This document shows, one piece after another, positions 1-5,819 of a DNA stretch of 16,284 bases (position 1 is its first letter; the number at the start of each line of letters is the position of its first letter). The position numbers were made by a program, and so were the translations under genes. Source of the stretch: Planctomycetota bacterium (lineage in GTDB: Bacteria > Planctomycetota > Planctomycetia > Isosphaerales > Isosphaeraceae); contig JAJYDH010000082.1 of the NCBI GenBank assembly GCA_021777685.1, positions 1-16,284 of the forward strand, given 5' to 3'. The notes beneath the pieces were generated by a model, which was not told the origin of the DNA, ran no database searches, and was given only the letters and a program-made list of their open reading frames with translations.

Positions 1-126
1 CTGCCTCCGCTCGGCTCGCCTCCGGTCGGGGCGCCCCCCGCGCTCGGCTCGCCGCCCGCCGGCCTGCCTCCGCTCAGCGTGCCGCCGGTCGGGGCGCCCC
101 CCGCGCTCGGCTCGCCGCCCGCTCCC
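1..126 (+). repeat. 63-bp tandem duplication (two copies) within the proline-rich CDS
   Basis: Copy 1 is 1-63 and copy 2 is 64-126. They are identical except for a few substitutions (for example CTCGGCTCGCCT against CTCAGCGTGCCG near the start, and the last two codons). The length is 21 codons, so the duplication keeps the reading frame. Further copies may lie upstream, outside the window. Confidence 0.85.
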
Positions 127-243
127 GACCTCCAGATCGCGCCCCCCTCGGCGTCCAGGCCCGAGCCGAGCCAGACGGTCGTGCCGCCGATGGGCGCGCC
201 GGGGACGATGGGCGCGCCCGACCAGTTGCCCAGCCCGAATTGA
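1..243 (+). CDS. C-terminal end of a proline-rich protein (5' end outside window)
   Basis: Frame 1 is open from the window edge to a TGA at 241-243 and encodes about 80 residues rich in Pro, Gly, Ala, Leu and Ser. The first 42 residues are two near-identical 21-residue units beginning LPPLGSPPVGAPP and LPPLSVPPVGAPP. A less regular tail follows, with MGAPGTMGAPDQ near the end. Such low-complexity Pro/Ala/Gly stretches are usually disordered linkers or tails of secreted, envelope or signalling proteins. No catalytic domain is visible, so the function cannot be assigned. The next gene on the same strand starts 58 bp downstream, so the two may be co-transcribed. The reading frame is chosen because it stays open and ends cleanly. 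In sequence this GC-rich another frame could also be open, so confidence is moderate. Confidence 0.55.
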   Translation: MPPLGSPPVGAPPALGSPPAGLPPLSVPPVGAPPALGSPPAPDLQIAPPSASRPEPSQTVVPPMGAPGTMGAPDQLPSPN

Positions 244-250
244 TCCGGCC

Positions 251-276
251 GGATCTGAGATTTGAGACGGGAAATC
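251..276. repeat. Degenerate single unit of the 14-bp palindromic repeat family
   Basis: Seven bp after the stop codon of the proline-rich gene comes GGATCTG, then AGATTTGAGACGGG, then AAATC. This matches the layout of the last unit of the array at 15148-15242 (ATCTG, 14-mer, AAATC), with several substitutions in the 14-mer. GATTT and AAATC at its ends are complementary. It is AT-richer than its surroundings. Confidence 0.5.
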
Positions 277-301
277 AGGCTTGGTTCGCCCTGGAATTCG
301 C

Positions 302-985
302 ATGATCGGGCCCCTGTCCGTCCTCTGGGAAGACGCTCACGGGCTGGCCGTCGCCAAGCCGGCCGGCCTGCTGACGCAGGGGCCGGCCGACGGTGAGGTC
401 ACGCTGGAGGCGATGGTCCGCCGCCATCTCCGGCCCGACGCCCCGGCCTCGGCCTATCTCGGGACGGTCCACCGGCTCGACCGGCCGGTCTCGGGCGTCG
501 TCCTCTGGGCCAGGACGCCGAAGGCCGCCCGACGCTGGGCCGACCAGTTCGCGGCCCGGGAGGCCCGCAAGGAATACTGGGCGATCGTCGAAGGTGACTT
601 CGGTTCGATCGGGAGTCCAGGCATCTGGGAGGACTGGCTCCTCGCTCCCGACGCCTTGGGCCGCGCGAGGGTGGCCGACCCCGGTTCTACCGGGGCCGTC
701 CGTGCCGTGACCCGGTACGAGGTCGGCATCGGCCGGTCTGCCCCGGTTGGGTTCGTCTGGCTCAAGCTCCGGCCCGAGACGGGCCGGACGCACCAGCTCC
801 GCGCCCAGTCGGCCGCCCGCGGGCTGCCGATCGTCGGGGACGGGACTTATGGAGCGACCCGGTCGTTCCCGGTCGGGATTGCCCTGCACGCGCGCTCGTT
901 GGCGGTCGAACACCCGATCCGCCGGGCGCCGATGGTCGTGGAGGCCCCGCTCCCGGATTCGTGGCCCGGGTGGCTGTCGGGTTGA
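302..985 (+). CDS. RluA-family RNA pseudouridine synthase (short, no S4 domain)
   Basis: The 227-residue product is predicted to isomerise specific uridines to pseudouridine in rRNA or tRNA. The RluA-family motifs appear in order. KPAGLLTQ lies at about residues 19-26. VHRLDRPVSG lies at about 56-65, with D60 as the expected catalytic aspartate. KEYWAIVEG is at about 90-98. GRTHQLR (161-167) and PIVGDGTYG (176-184) complete the fold. There is no N-terminal S4 RNA-binding domain, unlike RluC and RluD, so this resembles RluA/TruC-type or uncharacterised short members; the exact target base cannot be read from sequence. The ATG at 302 fits the usual N-terminus just before the first beta strand. 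An in-frame TTG at 281 would add seven residues, and neither start has a convincing SD site. The gene is convergent with greA, with only 16 bp between the stops. Confidence 0.88.
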   Translation: MIGPLSVLWEDAHGLAVAKPAGLLTQGPADGEVTLEAMVRRHLRPDAPASAYLGTVHRLDRPVSGVVLWARTPKAARRWADQFAAREARKEYWAIVEGDFGSIGSPGIWEDWLLAPDALGRARVADPGSTGAVRAVTRYEVGIGRSAPVGFVWLKLRPETGRTHQLRAQSAARGLPIVGDGTYGATRSFPVGIALHARSLAVEHPIRRAPMVVEAPLPDSWPGWLSG

Positions 986-1001
986 TGGCCCGGCCGGCCG
1001 C

Positions 1002-1481
1002 TCAGTCGGCGCTGATGCCGACGACGCGGAGCTTGAGGGTCCCCTTGGGGATCGGGACCTCGACGACGTCGCCGATGTGCTTGCCGACGAGGGCCTGGCC
1101 GATCGGGCTGGTCAGGAGGATCTTGTTCTGGTCGTAGTCCTCCTCGCCGGGGCCGACCAGGATGAAGTCCTCCTCGTCGTCGAGGTCGAGATCGAGCACC
1201 TTGACCTTCGAGCCGAAGACGACCCGGTCGGTCGGCAAGGTGGACTTGTCGACGATCAGCGCCCGGGCGAGCTTCTCCTGGAGGTCGTCGATCTTGGCCT
1301 GGAGCATGCCCTGGGCCTCGACGGCGGCGTCGAACTCGGCATTCTCGGAGAGGTCGCCGAAGTCTCGAGCCGCGGCGATCTGCTCGGCGATCGAGGTCAT
1401 CTCCTCGTTCTTCATCGAGTCGAGCTGGGCCTTGAGCTTCTCATAGCCGGTCTTCGACATCGGGATTCGATCTACGGACAT
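1002..1481 (-). CDS. greA: Transcription elongation factor GreA
   Basis: The 159-residue protein matches the usual GreA length (about 158). GreA enters the RNA polymerase secondary channel and stimulates cleavage of backtracked transcripts. The N-terminal coiled-coil hairpin (about residues 8-80) carries the tip motif RDFGDLSENAEF, with the acidic pair D43 and E46 expected to position the catalytic Mg ion. The C-terminal FKBP-like domain runs from about 85 to the end and includes PIGQALVGKHIGD. The ATG at 1481 is chosen because GGGGAG (1491-1496) sits 9 nt upstream. A second in-frame ATG at 1460 (MSKTGYEKL) has no such site, and the open frame continues upstream of 1481 without family similarity. 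The gene lies 267 bp downstream of the efflux permease on the same strand and probably has its own promoter. Confidence 0.95.
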   Translation of the reverse strand: MSVDRIPMSKTGYEKLKAQLDSMKNEEMTSIAEQIAAARDFGDLSENAEFDAAVEAQGMLQAKIDDLQEKLARALIVDKSTLPTDRVVFGSKVKVLDLDLDDEEDFILVGPGEEDYDQNKILLTSPIGQALVGKHIGDVVEVPIPKGTLKLRVVGISAD

Positions 1482-1490
1482 CCCTTGCTG

Positions 1491-1496
1491 CTCCCC
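1491..1496 (-). promoter_or_regulatory. Ribosome binding site of greA
   Basis: On the minus strand GGGGAG lies 9 nt before the ATG at 1481. It decides between three possible in-frame starts for greA. Confidence 0.7.
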
Positions 1497-1649
1497 AAAT
1501 CGGAATAGCGAGGACACGGGGCGAGGCCGTGCCGGGACGGGGCGACGTGACGATTGGAATTGGAGAGGGTGAAGATCCCTTCGAGCCCAGGTACGCAAAC
1601 ACCGCGGCGCCGGGACTTACGCCCGAGGCCGCGGTCCTCGTCGAGATCA

Positions 1650-1678
1650 AGCCTAGTCTTCCCCGCCTCTTGATGCAA
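1650..1678 (-). promoter_or_regulatory. Possible sigma-70-type promoter for greA
   Basis: On the minus strand TTGCAT (1673-1678) is followed after 17 bp by TAGGCT (1650-1655), partial matches to the -35 and -10 consensus. It would give a leader of about 160 nt before the greA start. The surrounding intergenic stretch 1482-1748 holds no convincing gene. Next to the permease stop it contains a GC palindrome (GGCCGGCCGGCC) that could help end the upstream transcript, but it lacks a T-run. Confidence 0.3.
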
Positions 1679-1748
1679 GCCCAAGACGAATGCCGATCGC
1701 TTGCCCCCGCGGGCCCGGGTCGGCCGGCCGGCCGGGAGGGCCGTCGGG

Positions 1749-3026
1749 TCATTCGTGGCGGAGGGCCTCGATCGGGTCCATCATCGCCGCTCGGCGGGCC
1801 GGGTAGAGGCCGAAGAGGATGCCGATCCCGACCGAGATGCCGAACGCGAGGAAGACCGAGCTGCCGGTGACGACCGGCTCCTGGTCGGTGGCGAAGTATC
1901 GGAGGATCTCGGGGATGCCGATCCCGATGCAGACGCCCAGGACGCCGCCGACGCCGGAGAGGACGATGGTCTCGATCAGGAACTGCTGGGTGATGTCGCG
2001 GCGCTTGGCGCCGAGGGCCCGGCGGATGCCGATCTCCCGGGTCCGCTCGGTGACGGTCGCCAGCATGATGTTCATGATCCCGATCCCGCCGACCAGCAGC
2101 GAGATCGACGCGATCGTCCCGAGGATGATGCTGAACTGCCGGGCCGTGGCCTGCGCCTGCATGAGCAGGTCGTAGGGGACGACCATCGTCACGTCCTTCT
2201 TGGGGTGCTTCGGCTCCACCGCCGCCTCGATGATCGGGGCCGAGGCCCTGACCTCGTCGATGGCGTGGACTTGCAGGGTGATCTGCGAGAGCTGCGTCTC
2301 CTCGACCGAGAACGACCCCGGCCGGCTGTCGACCAGCCGCTCGCCGAACCGGAGCTTGCAGGTGTTCAGCGGGATGTAGACGTCCTTGTTGAAGTCCTGC
2401 GACGAGAGGCTCCCGCCGATCCCGGCCGATTGCGCCCGCTCGCGGGTCACGCCGACGACCGTGTAATAGTCCGAGCCGAGCTTGACCGACTGGCCGATCG
2501 GGTCCTCGAAGGGGAAGAGTGTCTTGGCCGTCTCCGAGGCGAGCACGGCGAAGTTCTCGTACCGGGCGTTGTCGGAGGCGGTGAGGAACCGCCCGCGGGC
2601 GATCTCCAGGCGGTTGAAGTCGGCGTAGTCCTCGGTCGTGCCGACCACCCGGCCGTCGAGGGAGCGGCTCAGGTAGCGGACCTGCTTGCGGATCTCGCGG
2701 ATCGGCAGCGCCTTCTTGATGGTCGGGACGGTGGCCAGGAGCCGGTCGTAATCCTCATACTTCAGCCCGTAATTGAGGACCATCCGCCGGCCACCGCCGG
2801 TGGACTGGGACTCCTCGGACGGCTTGACCGACCGGTAGATGATGTTGGTCGCCCCCAGCTCGGCGAACTGCCGCTGGGCCTTGCGGCTCGACCCCTCGCC
2901 GACGGCCAGCATCGAGATCACGGCCGCCACGCCGAAGACGATGCCCAGCACCGTCAGTCCGGAGCGGAGCTTGTGGAGCAACAGGCTCTTCATGCCGAGC
3001 TTCAGGCTGCGCCAGGTCCGTCGCAT
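1749..3026 (-). CDS. MacB/FtsX-type ABC transporter permease
   Basis: The 425-residue inner-membrane protein has the layout of the MacB permease half. TM1 is at about residues 21-42 (GLTVLGIVFGVAAVISMLAV). A periplasmic MacB core domain follows (about 45-295), and then three C-terminal helices at about 298-326, 349-373 and 389-408. The cytoplasmic loop ERTREIGIRRALGAKRRDI is the coupling segment typical of this family, and the C-terminus DPIEALRHE is characteristic. Unlike E. coli MacB, the ATPase is a separate gene, which lies immediately upstream. The start at 3026 is supported by GGAGAG 10 nt upstream. It is the last gene of the efflux operon and is separated from the ATPase gene by 145 bp holding a 14-bp repeat array. 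The family drives periplasm-to-outside export or mechanotransmission; the substrate here is unknown. Confidence 0.93.
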   Translation of the reverse strand: MRRTWRSLKLGMKSLLLHKLRSGLTVLGIVFGVAAVISMLAVGEGSSRKAQRQFAELGATNIIYRSVKPSEESQSTGGGRRMVLNYGLKYEDYDRLLATVPTIKKALPIREIRKQVRYLSRSLDGRVVGTTEDYADFNRLEIARGRFLTASDNARYENFAVLASETAKTLFPFEDPIGQSVKLGSDYYTVVGVTRERAQSAGIGGSLSSQDFNKDVYIPLNTCKLRFGERLVDSRPGSFSVEETQLSQITLQVHAIDEVRASAPIIEAAVEPKHPKKDVTMVVPYDLLMQAQATARQFSIILGTIASISLLVGGIGIMNIMLATVTERTREIGIRRALGAKRRDITQQFLIETIVLSGVGGVLGVCIGIGIPEILRYFATDQEPVVTGSSVFLAFGISVGIGILFGLYPARRAAMMDPIEALRHE

Positions 3027-3084
3027 GGTCGTCGGTCTCTCCGAAAGCGGTCGCCGGGGTCGGGCACGGTCGGGGTCGGGGCGG

Positions 3085-3152
3085 GGAATTCAGACTCAAG
3101 ATTTCAGATCTGAGATTTCAGATCTGAGATTTCAGATCTGAGATTTCAGATC
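3085..3152. repeat. Tandem array of 14-bp palindromic repeats between ATPase and permease genes
   Basis: Three perfect AGATTTCAGATCTG units (3099-3112, 3113-3126, 3127-3140) are followed by a 12-base partial unit (3141-3152) and preceded by a diverged unit (3085-3098). Each unit contains the 8-bp palindrome CAGATCTG, separated from the next by AGATTT. Neighbouring units could therefore pair as 8-bp stems with 6-nt loops. Read along the minus-strand transcript, the array begins 19 nt after the ATPase stop codon. Confidence 0.9.
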
Positions 3153-3171
3153 CCGGATCGGCGAGCGGGGC

Positions 3172-3975
3172 TCATCCCGCCGAGGTGATGGCCTCTTCCT
3201 GGGCCTGGAGCATCCGGGGGCTGGGCCCGTCCTGGAAGATCTGGCCGTCCTTCATCCGGATGATCCGCTTGGCATGCTCGGCGATGTCTTCCTCGTGCGT
3301 CACCATGATGATGGTCTTGCCGGCGTCGTTGAGGCGGCCGAGCATGTCCATGATCTCCTCGCTGGTGGCGCTGTCGAGGTTGCCGGTCGCCTCGTCGGCG
3401 AGGATGATGTAGGGGTCGTTGATGAGCGACCGGGCGATCGCCACGCGCTGCTGCTGGCCGCCGGAGAGCTGGGTGGGCCGGTGATCGAGCCGCTCGGAGA
3501 GGCCGACCATCCGGGCCAGGTCGATGGTCCGCTGCTGCTGCTCCTCGGTGATCTCGCCGCTTCCCTGATACGTCAGCGGGAGCTGAATGTTCTCGACGAC
3601 GGTGTACTGCTGGATCAGGTTGTACGACTGGAAGATGAAGCCGATGTATCGGCTGCGGACCTCGGAGAGCTCGTCGTCGTCGAGCTGCGCGACGTCCCGC
3701 CCGCCGAGGAAGTAGCCGCCGCTGGTCGGCCGGTCGAGGCACCCGAGCAGGTTGAGCATGGTGCTCTTGCCCGAGCCCGACGTCCCCATGATGGCGACGT
3801 ATTCGCCCTGGTGAAAGTCGACCGTGACGCCCTTGAGGGCGTGGACGGTGATGGTCTGCTCTCCGCCTCGGCGGCCTCCCAGGAGGCCGCCTCCGGCGGG
3901 TGCATGGCCCATCACGTACTGCTTGCGGACGTCCTGGATCCGGACGATCGGCATCCCCGAGTGGTTCAGATTCAC
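3172..3975 (-). CDS. ABC transporter ATP-binding protein (MacB/LolD type)
   Basis: The 267-residue ATPase powers the adjacent MacB-type permease from the cytoplasmic side. All nucleotide-binding motifs are intact: Walker A GTSGSGKST (64-72), Q-loop Q116 in IFQSYNL, signature LSGGQQQRV (170-178), Walker B IILADE (190-195) followed by ATGNLD, and the switch histidine in VTHEE (227). The D-loop and LLGCLDRPTSG region are typical of the MacB/LolD subfamily. A Gly-rich insertion (about residues 25-39) sits between the first and second strands, where most relatives have a short loop. The start is a GTG at 3975 whose GTGA overlaps the stop of the membrane-fusion gene, implying translational coupling. 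A downstream ATG at 3954 is possible but has no spaced SD site. The permease gene follows after 145 bp. Confidence 0.95.
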   Translation of the reverse strand: MNLNHSGMPIVRIQDVRKQYVMGHAPAGGGLLGGRRGGEQTITVHALKGVTVDFHQGEYVAIMGTSGSGKSTMLNLLGCLDRPTSGGYFLGGRDVAQLDDDELSEVRSRYIGFIFQSYNLIQQYTVVENIQLPLTYQGSGEITEEQQQRTIDLARMVGLSERLDHRPTQLSGGQQQRVAIARSLINDPYIILADEATGNLDSATSEEIMDMLGRLNDAGKTIIMVTHEEDIAEHAKRIIRMKDGQIFQDGPSPRMLQAQEEAITSAG

Positions 3976-5819
3976 AGCCCAGGTCCCCCCGGCCCGCCGC
4001 CCCCGGGGCCGCCACCGCCGCCGCCGGGGCCACCCCGACCGCCGCCGTTCTTCATCCGTTCGAGCATCATGTCGATCCGCTCGGCCGGGATGCCCTTTTC
4101 TTCGAGGATCTTGCGCTGCTCCTCAACGGGAGCGGCCATGAACTTGGCCCGGTCCTCGGGGGAGGGGAACATGCCACCCACCCCGCCGCCGGCGCCCCGC
4201 TTCTTCTTGGCCGCCTTGGGGTCGCCCGCCGCTCCCGCGCCGGCCGCGGCGCCCTTGGGCGCGGCGCCCTTGGCGCCGGGGTCGCCGCCGAAGTCCTTCT
4301 TGGCGGCGTCCTTGGCGGCGTTGTTGAAGGCCTCGTTCCGCTCCTCGCTGGTGAGCAAGGAGACGGGGGTCATCGCGACGGTGTCGCCGCTCTTGAGGCC
4401 GCTCTTGACCTCGACGTGCTGGTCGTTGGAGATCCCCAGGGCGATCTCGACCCGGCGGAAGCCGTCGCCTTCCTTGACGAAGACCGAGTCCTTGTTCCTG
4501 TACTGGAGGATCGACTGGACTGGGACGCTGAGGACGTCGTCCAGCTCGGTGACGAGGATCTCGACCTGCGCCGTCATGCCGGGCCGGAGGTTGAGCCGGC
4601 CATAGTCCCCCTCCAGGGCGACGAAGGTGGTGTAGACCTTGATGTCGGAGCTGAACGAGTTGGTGGCGTCGGCCATCGGGGCGACGCTGGCGACCTGGCC
4701 CTTGAGGGTCTCGTTGGCGGCGGCGTCGACCCGGATCAGCGAGCGGAGGCCGGGCTTGATCCGGTCGACCATCGACTCGTGGACCTTGGTGTTGACCCGC
4801 ATCTTGGAGGTGTCGGGCAGGCTGAAGATCTTCTGTCGCTCGCGGACCGCGGCCCCCTCCTCGATCACGACCTGGGTCTGGCCGCCGCCCCGGCTCGGCT
4901 CGTTGGCGTAGACCACGATCCCCTCGGCGGGGGCCTTGAGCGTGCACTTCTCGATCTGCCGCTCGAGCTTCTTCTCCTTGGTCTGCTCCAGGGTCAGGCT
5001 CGACTGCTTGGACAGCTCGTCGGCCTTGGCCTTCTCGACGTCGCTGGAGAGCGACTTGATCTGCTTGTCCTTGGTGTACTTCTCGAGGACGTCGAGCTGC
5101 ATCTGGGCCTGCTCGAGGTCGAAGTCGGCCTGCTGCTTGGTGAGCTGGTCGGCGATGTTGGTCGCCTTGGAGACGTAACCCTTGGCGAACATCAGGGTCG
5201 ACCACTGGAGGCGGTCGATGGCCCGCTCGCGGTCGGACTCGGCCAGCTTGATCTGGCCCTGGTAGGTCGCCTTGTCCTGGAGGTAGATCCCCTGGATGTA
5301 CTCCTTGACGGCATACTCGGCGACCTCGCGGACGAGCTTGGCCTGCTTGTACGAGGCGTCGGCCTGCTGGGTGGTGATCTTCTGGTTGATCAGCGCGTCG
5401 CGGAGGGCGGCCGAGTCGAGCTCGGCGACGATGTCGCCCTCCTTCACCTTCGTGCCCTCGGGCTTGATCATGATGATGGTCGTGCCGCCCTCGACCTCGC
5501 AGAGCACGTCCTTGTTGGCGGAGCTTTCGAGATTCCCCTTCTCCTTGACGATCACCGCGAGCTTGCCCGGCCTGATGACGGTGGTGATCACGTCCGACTT
5601 GGTGGACGCGAACAGCGTGCTCATCAGCGGCCTCTGGACCCCCGGGATCGGCAGGACGACCAGGGCGACGGCCCCGGCCGCGACCAGCGCCAGGCCGAGC
5701 AGCTTAATTGCGCCCGACGGCCGACGACGGCGCGCCGGACCGAGCGACGGCAGGTCGCCCTTGGCGGTCGATGGCGACGTCGGCGGCGCGGCCTGTCCGG
5801 TCTGGAGGGAAAATCTCAT
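3972..5819 (-). CDS. HlyD/MacA-like membrane-fusion (periplasmic adaptor) protein
   Basis: The 615-residue adaptor would bridge the inner-membrane ABC transporter and the outer-membrane factor. A disordered N-terminal stretch with RRRR precedes one transmembrane helix (about 37-58). A first half-lipoyl segment (GTKVKEGDIVAELD) follows, then a long Gln/Lys/Glu-rich alpha-hairpin coiled coil (about 140-310), and the second half-lipoyl segment (LKAPAEGIVVYA). Beta-barrel and membrane-proximal domains come next (LNLRPGMTAQVEI, DDVLSVPVQSIL). The C-terminus is unusual: an Ala/Lys/Gly linker, a small predicted helical segment (SPEDRAKFMAAPVEEQRKIL) and a tail of about 25 residues that is almost only Gly and Pro. 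The start at 5819 is set by GGGAGG 6 nt upstream; an ATG at 5840 lacks a site. The first 116 bp overlap the end of the outer-membrane factor gene in another frame. Confidence 0.92.
   Translation of the reverse strand: MRFSLQTGQAAPPTSPSTAKGDLPSLGPARRRRPSGAIKLLGLALVAAGAVALVVLPIPGVQRPLMSTLFASTKSDVITTVIRPGKLAVIVKEKGNLESSANKDVLCEVEGGTTIIMIKPEGTKVKEGDIVAELDSAALRDALINQKITTQQADASYKQAKLVREVAEYAVKEYIQGIYLQDKATYQGQIKLAESDRERAIDRLQWSTLMFAKGYVSKATNIADQLTKQQADFDLEQAQMQLDVLEKYTKDKQIKSLSSDVEKAKADELSKQSSLTLEQTKEKKLERQIEKCTLKAPAEGIVVYANEPSRGGGQTQVVIEEGAAVRERQKIFSLPDTSKMRVNTKVHESMVDRIKPGLRSLIRVDAAANETLKGQVASVAPMADATNSFSSDIKVYTTFVALEGDYGRLNLRPGMTAQVEILVTELDDVLSVPVQSILQYRNKDSVFVKEGDGFRRVEIALGISNDQHVEVKSGLKSGDTVAMTPVSLLTSEERNEAFNNAAKDAAKKDFGGDPGAKGAAPKGAAAGAGAAGDPKAAKKKRGAGGGVGGMFPSPEDRAKFMAAPVEEQRKILEEKGIPAERIDMMLERMKNGGGRGGPGGGGGGPGGGGPGGPGL

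Noticed and set aside
281..301. TTG at 281 as start of the pseudouridine synthase
   Set aside because: It has no clear SD site and abuts the repeat element; the ATG at 302 matches the usual N-terminus. It is kept only as an alternative.
1482..1748. A tRNA or small gene between greA and the permease gene
   Set aside because: I could not assemble a cloverleaf or anticodon arm, and open frames there lack motifs and SD sites.
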